Of a stretch of DNA of 64,000 nt, positions 27,017-34,753 are shown one piece after another (the first letter of the stretch is position 1; every line of letters begins with the position of its first letter). A model generated the notes under the pieces. The model was given only the letters and a program-made list of their open reading frames with translations. It ran no database searches and was not told the DNA's origin. The position numbers and the translations under genes are program-made. Source of the stretch: Ruminococcus sp. (GTDB lineage: Bacteria > Bacillota > Clostridia > Oscillospirales > Ruminococcaceae); assembly GCA_017462565.1 (NCBI GenBank), contig JAFTQW010000040.1:1-64000 (forward strand). The letters run 5' to 3'.

Positions 27017-27064
27017 AGGCAACACTGCATAAAACCGTAAGGCGGTCTTTGTGCGGTATTGCCT
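27017..27064. repeat. Short palindromic repeat
   Basis: 48 bases with ends AGGCAACAC and GTATTGCCT and an inner hairpin AACCGTAAGGCGGTC. It lies between the radical SAM promoter and the tRNA promoter. It is a small intergenic palindrome not related to the 160-bp family. Confidence 0.5.
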
Positions 27065-27095
27065 AAATAAAATTATACAATTTATGAAAAAACAC

Positions 27096-27124
27096 TTGAC
27101 AAATCTAAAGCATTGTGATAAAAT
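27096..27124 (+). promoter_or_regulatory. Promoter of the tRNA-Leu unit
   Basis: Perfect TTGACA and TAAAAT with a 17-base spacer. It lies about 45 bases before the broken tRNA and 200 before the intact tRNA-Leu. Confidence 0.75.
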
Positions 27125-27171
27125 AATATGTGTTAAGTTAGAAGATGCTGAAATTTAATATGCGGATATGG

Positions 27172-27216
27172 CGGAATAGGCAGACGCGCTGGCTTCGGGT
27201 AGCGTAACGACAGTGA
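27172..27216 (+). pseudogene. 5' half of a broken tRNA-Leu
   Basis: GCGGATATGGCGGAATAGG and the D-arm CAGACGCGCT match the start of a leucine tRNA, but after the anticodon-stem region the match ends. No acceptor complement (ATATCCGC) follows. It is therefore a fragment, possibly left by recombination in the tRNA locus. Confidence 0.65.
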
Positions 27217-27324
27217 ATTTATTTACTTGGCTGATTTCCGGTTCATCATAAATGTGGATAATTGTGATAAGCACTCACCTCGGTTTTTGAATTTGAGCCG
27301 AGTAAAAGTTTCAAATTCTCATAT

Positions 27325-27411
27325 GCAGGTGTGGCGGAATAGGCAGACGCGCTAGCTTCAGGTGCTAGTCTTCGCAAGGAGGTATGGGTTCAAGTCCCTT
27401 CACCTGCACCA
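27325..27411 (+). tRNA. tRNA-Leu (anticodon CAG)
   Basis: 87 bases including an encoded CCA end. The acceptor stem is GCAGGTG with CACCTGC, the anticodon stem CTAGC and GCTAG encloses TTCAGGT (anticodon CAG), there is a long variable arm, and the T-arm loop is GGTTCAAGTCC. All features of a functional class II tRNA are present. Confidence 0.95.
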
Positions 27412-27413
27412 CG

Positions 27414-27441
27414 AAAAGCTCGATTTTATCGGGCTTTTTTC
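27414..27441 (+). terminator. Terminator after tRNA-Leu
   Basis: AAAGCTCGAT and ATCGGGCTTT pair around TTT, followed by TTTCTTTT. Confidence 0.7.
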
Positions 27442-27466
27442 TTTTACTCTGATGAAAATATGCAGG

Positions 27467-27541
27467 CAGACGCGCTAGCCCTAAGAACAGCTTTTAGCCG
27501 ATTTTATGCTAAAATACACAGTCATAGTTAGTGCGTCTGTC
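27467..27541. repeat. tRNA-Leu fragment within a loose palindrome
   Basis: GCAGGCAGACGCGCTAGC at about 27462-27479 repeats the acceptor and D-arm of the intact tRNA with a 14-base deletion. CAGACGCGCTAG also pairs loosely with AGTGCGTCTG near 27533, giving a 75-base palindrome. Confidence 0.45.
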
Positions 27542-27569
27542 GGTTAATATATTCATATATAAGGAAAAA

Positions 27570-27589
27570 TCCGCAGGCAATCCTGCGGA
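27570..27589 (-). terminator. Hairpin after the recombinase remnant
   Basis: TCCGCAGG and CCTGCGGA around CAAT. Read on the minus strand it is followed by a T run, so it would end transcription of the recombinase remnant. Confidence 0.65.
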
Positions 27590-27600
27590 CTTTGTTGTTT

Positions 27601-28222
27601 TTAAGCAGTCTCTAAGCCATCTTCCGGCTCAATAAACACGCTGACCGTTCCGTTGAACTCGCCGTTCATCTCAAATCTGATGTCGAGGCTTTTATCCTCG
27701 TTTTGGTGAATGAAAATTCGTTTGACCAGCATTCTTAGATTAATATCTGATATCGTGCCCTCGGATAAGATTTCATCAAGTATCTGAGTTGTATTTTTTA
27801 GCTGTTCTTTTCGTTGCTTGCATATCTTATCATATTCCCTCAGGTCGGCTATTCGTTTTTCAAGATCAGATATTTCTTCCTCACGTTTTGTAATCATATT
27901 GTTGTAAACTTGTGCGTGTTCACGATCGTTTATTCGCTCAATTATCAAATCCTCAATCTGCTGTCTGAGAGATAAAATCTTATCATTGTACTGCTGTATC
28001 TGACGTTCATACAGCGGTTTTTTCTTCACCCAATCCTTGACTATCTTGTTGTATCGTTCGCTCTCGGCGAGTATGGTTTCACGCAGTCCTCGGACTTCAT
28101 CTTCAATCAGAGCGTCTAACTGATTTTGACGGACGGTGTGCGGAGTGCAGTATTGTTTACCGTAGCGGTGTGCGCTGTTGCAAGTGTATTCGACATATTC
28201 CTTGCCTTAACCATGCTCTCAT
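27601..28222 (-). pseudogene. Large serine recombinase with internal deletion
   Basis: About 200 C-terminal residues remain: part of the zinc-ribbon (KEYVEYTCNSAHRYGKQYC), then a long coiled coil (PLYERQIQQYNDKILSLR and on), ending FEMNGEFNGTVSVFIEPE, the typical end of large serine recombinases. The catalytic resolvase domain is gone. Upstream, AAAGGAGG and ATGAGAGC at 28220-28240 look like the original gene start, now out of frame and meeting an in-frame stop at 28207. An internal deletion of several hundred codons explains this. Confidence 0.8.
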
Positions 28223-28701
28223 AAAATATCGACCTCCTTTGAATTTGGCAGGCACGTCAAGGTGTGTCTATCGACAACCCCTACAATTACGCCGATTTAA
28301 CGCAGTTTTCAGCACCTGCGACCCCTATATTCTGCAAATTCTCAATTTACGACCCCATAAAAATTATGCACAGGGCACTTCGCTGAAACTGCGTATTTAG
28401 GCACATTCTGCGGTCGGCTTTGCCGTCCGCGGTGTCTGTTTCGGGGGCTTTGACCCGAAACTTTAACCTGCAATGAAATATTTTACTCTGCTTTAATTTC
28501 TGCAAAAGGCAATTTGTGCATATTGCTAAGCCATATTTTCTTTCGTGCTTAACACGACTTCTACTTAATCGCTTACAGCCGCCCACAAATTGCTTGTGTG
28601 GGGCTTTAATACTCTTTTCGGGAAAAGATACCATCGAAGCATACTAAAGCCCACAACGGCAAATTCTCGGCATCTTCTGACGTCGTGTTTCGTTACTCAC
28701 C
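28223..28701. other. Non-coding stretch in the decayed mobile region
   Basis: About 480 bases without a credible gene. It holds the old ribosome site of the recombinase (28231-28240), short GC-rich runs such as GGTCGGCTTTGCCGTCC near 28411, and one copy of a 27-bp direct repeat at its end (28676-28702). Composition differs from the surrounding genes, which suits a foreign remnant. Confidence 0.5.
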
Positions 28702-28702
28702 T
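28676..28702. repeat. 27-bp direct repeat, copy 1
   Basis: Minus-strand AGGTGAGTAACGAAACACGA, followed by CGTCAGA. It starts at the stop codon of the Bro-N gene. Copy 2 at 29280-29306 differs at three bases. Confidence 0.65.
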
Positions 28703-29229
28703 CAAACGTCAATAAAATCATCTTCCGTCTTCTTTTTCTCATTGAAATTATGAAGGAGATCATCGGCGTTTTCAAAATCTTTCATATATCGTTCCCAAAA
28801 TTGATAGCATTGAATTTCCAACAGCTTTAGTTTTAATTTTTCGGGATCACCGTCGCATTCCTTAAGAATTTTCGGTGTTACATAAAATCCGTACTTTCGT
28901 ATAGAGGGCAGCACGTCATCGCATATCCAATCTCGAAACTTTTTACCAATCGGAAGTCTTGAATTAAAAATCAAGCAATACAAATCGCTTTCGGTAATAA
29001 AATTTTTCACAATAGTTTTTGACGGACTCTGAGGGTGAGGTACGGTAAGCTTTATCGGTTCATCGCAGTGATCTATGATTGCTTTCCTCGGATTATGATA
29101 TCCGAGAACCTTTGCACACTCCGATGCAGGAAAATACAATTTTCCGTTGATCTCAACACATTCAACTTCTCCAAATTCAGTATCCGCAAACGGACAACTT
29201 TCTACAGATACAATTTCATTTAACTTCAT
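28702..29229 (-). CDS. Bro-N domain (phage antirepressor-like) protein
   Basis: A 175-residue protein with the Bro-N domain of phage antirepressors: YFPASECAKVLGYHNPRKAI, a central VKNFITESDLYCLIF, and the end KFRDWICDDVLPSIRKYG. The C-terminal 55 residues are a charged helix instead of the usual second DNA-binding domain. ATG 29229 with AAAGGA is chosen over an upstream start without a ribosome site. Such proteins bind DNA and act as phage regulators. It is bracketed by 27-bp direct repeats, with a repeat array upstream, in a region of mobile remnants. Confidence 0.8.
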   Translation of the reverse strand: MKLNEIVSVESCPFADTEFGEVECVEINGKLYFPASECAKVLGYHNPRKAIIDHCDEPIKLTVPHPQSPSKTIVKNFITESDLYCLIFNSRLPIGKKFRDWICDDVLPSIRKYGFYVTPKILKECDGDPEKLKLKLLEIQCYQFWERYMKDFENADDLLHNFNEKKKTEDDFIDV

Positions 29230-29279
29230 AAAAATCCTTTCCAATACAGAAGAAAAAAGGTGGCAAATCAATTATATAA

Positions 29280-29306
29280 TCTGAGGTCTTGTTTTGTTAC
29301 TCACCT
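29280..29306. repeat. 27-bp direct repeat, copy 2
   Basis: Minus-strand AGGTGAGTAACAAAACAAGA, followed by CCTCAGA. It lies about 50 bases upstream of the Bro-N start. Together with copy 1 it brackets the gene. Confidence 0.65.
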
Positions 29307-29439
29307 ATATTTATCTTTGTGATTTAAATAAACAAAGTTATATTCTTTCTTCTGTATTTATATAATATATTTCATAGTAATCCTTAAAGGTATCGCTCTG
29401 TGATACAGAGGCTATCGCAAATTTTACAGTTTATTTGTT

Positions 29440-30030
29440 CCTACACTTGTATAGGGGAAGATGTAGTTTGTTTTACAACCACTTTTAAAATAATTTCAGA
29501 GATTTAAACAATAGATTATTTTAATTACCTTTGTGCTTTAGTAAAAACGTCTATAATATTCAATTGATTTTAATGTCCTTCACTTGTATACGGAAAATTT
29601 CTGTGGTTTTGATACCCCTTCTTTTTAAAATTCGGAAGTTTAAATAAAGCATTGCTGCTTTTTATATCACTCTTTAGCGAACTTGACAATATTTTCTCAT
29701 TTGCATTTTTAAACTTATTTTGCCCTCTACTATATAGCCGATAAAAACAGACTTTTTATGCGTTTTAAAATTGATTTTGGGGAGTTGAATAACTTATTGC
29801 TTAATGTTGGCTTAATATCTAGTCAATTTAACCACAACTTTGTACTGGAATTTTATCCCTCTATTATAAAGGGAATAAGAACAGCGTTTTGAGTAGGTAA
29901 CTTTTTAAAAGTTTTCAATTTGTTGAAAAAAAGTTTTTTGTTTTCGTTGCCCTCTATTATATAGCCGACGAAAACAACTGTTTTGGCAACTTTTAAAATA
30001 ATTTCAGCGTTTTATACAAGTAATCACTAA
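29440..30030. repeat. Degenerate tandem repeat array (about five units)
   Basis: About 590 bases of AT-rich DNA without a gene. A core (best copy CCTCTATTATATAGCCGACG at 29951-29970) recurs in degenerate form near 29445, 29581, 29723 and 29858. It is often followed by (A)CTTTTAAAATAATTTCAG about 30 bases later (29481 and 29989, 19 identical bases). Read on the minus strand, the cores are promoter-like (TATAATAGAGGG, TATATAGTAGAGGG, TATACAAGTG). The best copy forms a hairpin with GTTTTCGT and ACGAAAAC. Confidence 0.6.
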
Positions 30031-30075
30031 ATTTATTGGTGCCATTTCGGTTAAGATATATATTTTTGCAAGCAA

Positions 30076-30111
30076 AAAACTCGCAAAGACGTTTAAATCT
30101 TTACGAGTTTT
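30076..30111. terminator. Hairpin downstream of the TetR gene
   Basis: AAAACTCGCAAAGA and TCTTTACGAGTTTT pair with one mismatch around GTTTAAA-type loop bases. It could end transcription from either side. Confidence 0.6.
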
Positions 30112-30229
30112 GATCTGACAAGGAACATATATTCATTTATTAAGGTGTGGAAACTACTCAGCCATATAAATTTCAAATCACTATGCTTATTTACAAAACC
30201 AAGCGTAAACAAAATCCGGAAATCTGCTT

Positions 30230-30754
30230 TTATTTTATGCTGTAAAACAATGTATAAAGATACTCAGCTATTTCTTCGGGAGATTCCCGTCTTTCTTTAT
30301 TAAGCCAATTTCGTACTACTCCGTAACCTCCGCTTACGATAAATTCATATGCATAGCTGCCAAATCCCGAAAATTTTTCGCTTTTTGATACTCCCTCAAG
30401 TATTTCTTTTATTTCGGGAATGTTTTGTATTTTCTGAGGAAACATCGGATCTACATTGTTTTTTTCGAGAAGTCTGAAAGTATCTGCATTTTTATCTATA
30501 AATCTCATTGTCTGCATAAGGCAACTTTTGCTGTCACCAACCTCATGTGACAACTCCTCATATAAAGTATTTTCTATATCTTTCATTAAATCATACGGCC
30601 TGCCGTAATATTTATAAAAGGTTGTTCTGTTTATTTCGGCTTTGCTGCAAATTTCACGAACGAAAATCTTATTAATGCTTTTTTCTTTCAGCAGCTCAAT
30701 AAGAGCGTTCCTGAGCATCTGTTTGCTGAGTCTTGTTCTCTGGTCTTCTTTCAT
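30230..30754 (-). CDS. TetR/AcrR-family transcriptional regulator
   Basis: A 174-residue repressor. The helix-turn-helix is IFVREICSKAEINRTTFYKY (about 29-48), the standard TetR N-terminus. The C-terminal ligand domain ends SPEEIAEYLYTLFYSI. AAGGAG precedes the ATG. It is divergent from an MMPL exporter gene, the usual arrangement in which the regulator represses the exporter. A near-perfect 47-bp inverted repeat and a 22-bp palindrome in the shared intergenic region are candidate operators. The exporter is broken, so the regulator may now be without a target. Confidence 0.9.
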   Translation of the reverse strand: MKEDQRTRLSKQMLRNALIELLKEKSINKIFVREICSKAEINRTTFYKYYGRPYDLMKDIENTLYEELSHEVGDSKSCLMQTMRFIDKNADTFRLLEKNNVDPMFPQKIQNIPEIKEILEGVSKSEKFSGFGSYAYEFIVSGGYGVVRNWLNKERRESPEEIAEYLYTLFYSIK

Positions 30755-30790
30755 AATATTTTCTCCTTAACTTAACAATTTTTTTGATTC

Positions 30791-30837
30791 TGCATTGTTT
30801 ACAAACGCTTTTTCAAAAAGTGTTTGTAAACAATGCA
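30791..30837. promoter_or_regulatory. 47-bp inverted repeat, candidate TetR operator
   Basis: Two 23-base arms (TGCATTGTTTACAAACGC... and its complement) around a single C, with one mismatch. It is centred between the divergent TetR and MMPL genes and is the best operator candidate. Confidence 0.75.
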
Positions 30838-30856
30838 AAAGATAATAAACAGTCGG

Positions 30857-30885
30857 TTGCAAAACAACACAATGTATGTTATAAT
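30857..30885 (+). promoter_or_regulatory. Promoter of the MMPL exporter gene
   Basis: TTGCAA and TATAAT with a 17-base spacer. The -10 box lies inside the perfect palindrome at 30874-30895. Confidence 0.75.
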
Positions 30886-30895
30886 TATAACATAC
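30874..30895. promoter_or_regulatory. 22-bp perfect palindrome over the MMPL -10 box
   Basis: GTATGTTATAA followed by TTATAACATAC, a perfect dyad covering the -10 box and start point. It is a second candidate repressor site. Confidence 0.6.
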
Positions 30896-30929
30896 TTTTT
30901 TTATTAGTCAAGAAAGGAGAATAAATTTA

Positions 30930-32203
30930 ATGAAAAAAGTAGCAAATTTTCTTGTAGAAAAGAGACATTATATTTTAGCTTTATTTTTAATATTTGCCGT
31001 TGTATCCGTTTTTCTTATTGATAAAGTGAACGTCAATTACGATATGACAAAGTACCTTCCCGATGATTCAAAAATGAAACAGGGAATGGAAATTATGAAT
31101 GATGAATTCGGTGAGGAAACTTCTTCGTCACTTCGGCTCATGTTTAATGATCTTACGGAAGAAGAAAAAGAAAATATTTATTCTGACCTTTCCAAAATAA
31201 AAAATGTAGAAAGCGTTAATTGGGAAAAAGGCAGTGAGGACTACAACAAAGACGGATATACTTTATATGAAATTCAGACCGAATATGACAGTCATTCGGA
31301 TGAATGTGATGAGGTCTATAAAAACATAACCGAAAAATATGCCGATGATGATAACTATGAACTGTATATGAGCGGTGAAATTTACGATGCCAACGTTCCA
31401 CCTGTATCAACGGAAAATCTTTTGCTTGCTTTGGCTATTCTTATTGTTGTTCTTTTGGTAATGTGCAATTCATGGTTTGAACCGATCGTCTTTCTTGGAA
31501 CAATAGCCGTTGCAGTTATTATAAATAACGGAACAAACGCATTTTTGCCAAGCATTTCAGACAGTGCAAATTCAATAGTTGCGGTTATGCAGCTTGTTCT
31601 ATCTATGGATTACTCCATTATACTTATGAACCGCTACACACAGGAAAAGGAAAGACATACAGATAATAAAGAAGCTATACGTTCCGCTTTTCCCGCAATT
31701 ACAAGCAGTTCTCTGACTACATTTGTAGGTTTGCTTGCTCTCGTATTTATGAGCTTTAAGATTGGCGGAGATATGGGCATTGCTTTAGCTAAGAGCGTAC
31801 TTATAAGCCTTATATGCATATTTACCGTTCTGCCGTCGTTTATTTTAGCTTCTGATAAAATTTTAGTGAAAACCAAAAAGAAGTCGCTTAACATACCTAT
31901 GGGTGGTTATTCCAAAATAGCCGTAAAGGGCAGATACGTTATTTCAGGGTTATTTTTAGTGCTGTTTGTCGGTCTGTTTATAGCAAAAGGCAATACGGAG
32001 ATCTTATATACATTGGATACAAACAGCAAAGTGGATGAAGTATTCCCTATAGCTTCTTTGCCGTTATAGCTACAATGTTTACAGTAGGAGAAGTAATATT
32101 CTATCTGGTTAATTCCCAGCTTATGAGCCAAATAGTTGGCAACAGCGTTTTTGGCTTGAATAACGATGTTATCGGTGATTTGAGTCTTATCCGAAACGTG
32201 TGA
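30930..32203 (+). pseudogene. MMPL/RND-family exporter, broken
   Basis: The open frame 30930-32069 encodes 379 residues: N-terminal helix 1, a periplasmic-type domain (about 35-155), then a sterol-sensing-like block of five membrane helices with SMDYSIILMNRY and a sixth helix. Intact MMPL exporters have about 700 residues with two such halves, and the second half is missing. The frame breaks near IASLPL. In another frame a hydrophobic tail of about 45 codons (FAVIATMFTVGEVIFYLV...) runs to TGA 32201-32203. This fits an internal deletion with frameshift. GAAAGGAG precedes the ATG. Confidence 0.75.
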
Positions 32204-32392
32204 TTTAAGATAATATTACTTGTATTATTCGGAGAATTTTGCCGTTCAATTAACAACGTGTTCGTTCGTCTGTCGGGTCAGAATATAGGAAACGAAATGC
32301 GCAAGAAGTCTTGCTCTTTACTTTCTCCAAAAAATGTTCATTCTATGTGCACACTGTATAAAAACAAAATCAAAATTTTTTCTATAAAACAC

Positions 32393-32421
32393 TTGACAAC
32401 ATCCAAATTATATGATAAAAT
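32393..32421 (+). promoter_or_regulatory. Promoter of the metal ATPase gene
   Basis: TTGACA and TAAAAT with a 17-base spacer. The 190 bases between the exporter remnant and this promoter hold nothing I can name. Confidence 0.8.
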
Positions 32422-32427
32422 AAACAC

Positions 32428-32443
32428 ATGAACAATCATTCAT
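32428..32443. promoter_or_regulatory. ArsR/SmtB-type operator
   Basis: ATGAACAATCATTCAT: the half sites ATGAA and TTCAT separated by six bases, the classic CzrA/SmtB/CadC operator form. It lies 6 bases after the -10 box, so a bound repressor would block initiation. No ArsR-family gene is in the window. Confidence 0.7.
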
Positions 32444-32465
32444 ATATGAAAGGACAGTGGTCACT

Positions 32466-34658
32466 ATGGAAGAAACTTACACTATTATTGGTCTTAACTG
32501 CGCACACTGCGGTTCAAAAATTGAAGAAGCAATAAATAAATTGGATGAAATTGAATCTGCCGTTCTTAACTTTCCTATGAAGACCTTGAAAATAAAGGGC
32601 AATATATCCGATGATACACTTGAAAAAATCAATAAAACCGCTGGAAAAATTGAAGCCGGAGTTAAAATAGTTCCAAAAGATAAAACTTCAGCTATTAAGC
32701 ACGTACACAAGCATAATTATGAACACAGCGAATGCTGCTGCGGTCACTGTCATGAACACTCTCATGAGCATGAACACGATCATTCCCACTCTCACAGCAA
32801 AAACGAAAGCCATTCCGGTGAAATTATTTCCTTTATAATAGGTGCAGCTATTTTTGCGGCAGCCGTTATTTCCGGAAAAATTCTTGATATAAAGCCCATG
32901 ACGCTTGTTCTTTATGCCGGAGCTTATCTTATTCTCGGATACAGAATTCTTCTTGCAACATTCAAAAATATCCGCACGAAAAATTTCTTTGATGAAAACA
33001 CCCTCATGACAATCGCAACTTTAGGTGCATTTGCTCTCGGAGAATATTCAGAAGCTGTGGGAGTAGTCCTCTTCTTCAAAATTGGCGAGATGTTTGAGGA
33101 TTATGCCGTTTTTCGAAGCCGAAAGGCTATAACCGATATCGCAGAACTTCGTGTTGATGAAGCTGACGTTCTGCGTGACGGAGAGTATAAGCGTATTCCT
33201 GCCGATGAAATCAAAATCGGAGATATTCTTAGAATTAAAGCCGGCGAACGAATTGCCGCAGACGGAATCGTTGAAAGCGGTTCTCCAAAAATTGATACAT
33301 CCGCCGTAAACGGCGAACCTGTTCCTGTAACGATGAATAACGGAGAATCGATTTTGTCGGGATGCATTAATCTTTCCGAAACTTTTACGCTTCGTGTAAC
33401 CGCAGCTCCGGAAGATTCAACGATATCGAAAATCGCTCAGGCAGTTGAAAACGCTTCCGCCGAAAAGCCGAAAATCGATCGCTTTATAACTCGTTTTGCA
33501 AAAATTTACACTCCTATCGTAATAGCAATTGCAGCGGCCACGGCTATTATTCCATCGCTCATAACCGGTGATTGGAGCAAATGGGTTTACTCTGCGCTGA
33601 CATTTCTCGTTATAAGCTGTCCATGCGCACTTGTTTTAAGCGTTCCCCTCGCCTATTTTTCGGGAATCGGAGCAGCTTCCAAACTCGGAATCCTCTTCAA
33701 AGGCGGAAATTCTGTTGAAGCTCTTGGCAAAGTCAAAGCCATTGCATTCGATAAAACAGGAACTCTCACCAACGGAAGCTTCACTGTTACAGACATAAAA
33801 ACCTGCGGTTCTCTCAGTGAAAACGAACTTATTCGTCTTTGCGGAAGCTGCGAACAGATCTCATCTCATCCCGTTGCCGAAAGCATTGCAGATTACTGCC
33901 GCATCAAATCTCTCTCGCTTTCATCTCCTGAAAATGCCTCCGAGCTTGCAGGAAGAGGCGTTTCAGCCGAAATTGACAGCTTGAATATCCTCTGCGGCAA
34001 TGAGCGGCTGATGAACGAAAACGGCATTGCACTAAAGATAAATGAAGAAAAAAATATTGGAAGTATAGTCTATGTTGCTGTAAACGGCAAAATGGAAGGA
34101 AAAATAATCGTTTCCGATACTGTGAAAAAAACATCATCCAAAGCAATATCTTCACTGAAAGCAATGGGTATCAAAACCGCTATGCTTACAGGAGACAAAC
34201 CTGAAAATGCTGAAATACTGGGAAATCAGCTTGGTATCGACTATGTCAGGGGCGGACTTCTTCCCGACGGAAAGCTTGACGAGATAAATAATATCCGCAG
34301 CAAATCCGGAGCAGTAATGTTCATCGGAGACGGCATAAACGACGGACCTGTTATTGCCGGAGCCGACGTCGGCGGCGCTATGCAGACCGGTTCTGATCTT
34401 GCTCTTGAAGCCTCAGACGCAGTTTTCATGAATTCCGAACCGGAGGCAGTTGTAAAAGCAAAGAAAATAGCTGATAAAGCGCTTAAAATCTCTTACCAGA
34501 ATATATTTTTTGCTCTTGCAGTAAAGCTGGCAGTTCTGGTTCTCGGACTGGTAGGACATCCAAATATGTGGTTTGCTGTTTTTGCCGATTCCGGAACAGC
34601 AATGCTCCTCATTCTTAATTCTATAAGAATACTCAATACTAAAAAATATAAATTATAA
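32466..34658 (+). CDS. Heavy-metal P-type ATPase (Zn/Cd/Pb exporter type)
   Basis: A 730-residue P1B ATPase. The N-terminal metal domain has GLNCAHC (C12 and C15). A His/Cys-rich linker at about 78-112 (ECCCGHCHEHSHEHEHDH) probably binds zinc. It has membrane CPC (385-387), phosphorylation site D429 in FDKTGTLT, SSHPVAES and GDGINDGPVIAGADVG. CPC plus the His-rich linker fits the ZntA/CadA group, which pumps Zn, Cd or Pb out of the cell. ATG 32466 is preferred over GTG 32457, which is too close to AAAGGA. An ArsR-type operator controls it. Confidence 0.93.
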   Translation: MEETYTIIGLNCAHCGSKIEEAINKLDEIESAVLNFPMKTLKIKGNISDDTLEKINKTAGKIEAGVKIVPKDKTSAIKHVHKHNYEHSECCCGHCHEHSHEHEHDHSHSHSKNESHSGEIISFIIGAAIFAAAVISGKILDIKPMTLVLYAGAYLILGYRILLATFKNIRTKNFFDENTLMTIATLGAFALGEYSEAVGVVLFFKIGEMFEDYAVFRSRKAITDIAELRVDEADVLRDGEYKRIPADEIKIGDILRIKAGERIAADGIVESGSPKIDTSAVNGEPVPVTMNNGESILSGCINLSETFTLRVTAAPEDSTISKIAQAVENASAEKPKIDRFITRFAKIYTPIVIAIAAATAIIPSLITGDWSKWVYSALTFLVISCPCALVLSVPLAYFSGIGAASKLGILFKGGNSVEALGKVKAIAFDKTGTLTNGSFTVTDIKTCGSLSENELIRLCGSCEQISSHPVAESIADYCRIKSLSLSSPENASELAGRGVSAEIDSLNILCGNERLMNENGIALKINEEKNIGSIVYVAVNGKMEGKIIVSDTVKKTSSKAISSLKAMGIKTAMLTGDKPENAEILGNQLGIDYVRGGLLPDGKLDEINNIRSKSGAVMFIGDGINDGPVIAGADVGGAMQTGSDLALEASDAVFMNSEPEAVVKAKKIADKALKISYQNIFFALAVKLAVLVLGLVGHPNMWFAVFADSGTAMLLILNSIRILNTKKYKL

Positions 34659-34676
34659 ATTATAAATTATAATAAA

Positions 34677-34711
34677 AAAGGGACTGTTTCCGCTTGTGAA
34701 ACAGTCCCTTT
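34677..34711. terminator. Bidirectional terminator
   Basis: AAAGGGACTGTTTC and GAAACAGTCCCTTT, a 14-bp perfect stem between convergent genes. On the minus strand it ends in TTTTTTATT. Confidence 0.85.
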
Positions 34712-34753
34712 GATTATTTATGAACTTCCTTTTGTATATCCTGCGAGCAACCG

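Noticed and set aside
29440..30030. CRISPR array
   Set aside because: The repeats are degenerate, unevenly spaced at 90-140 bases, and no cas gene is near.
28702..30030. Type III toxin-antitoxin system (repeat RNA plus toxin gene)
   Set aside because: The adjacent protein is a clear Bro-N domain protein, not ToxN-like, and the repeats are long and irregular.
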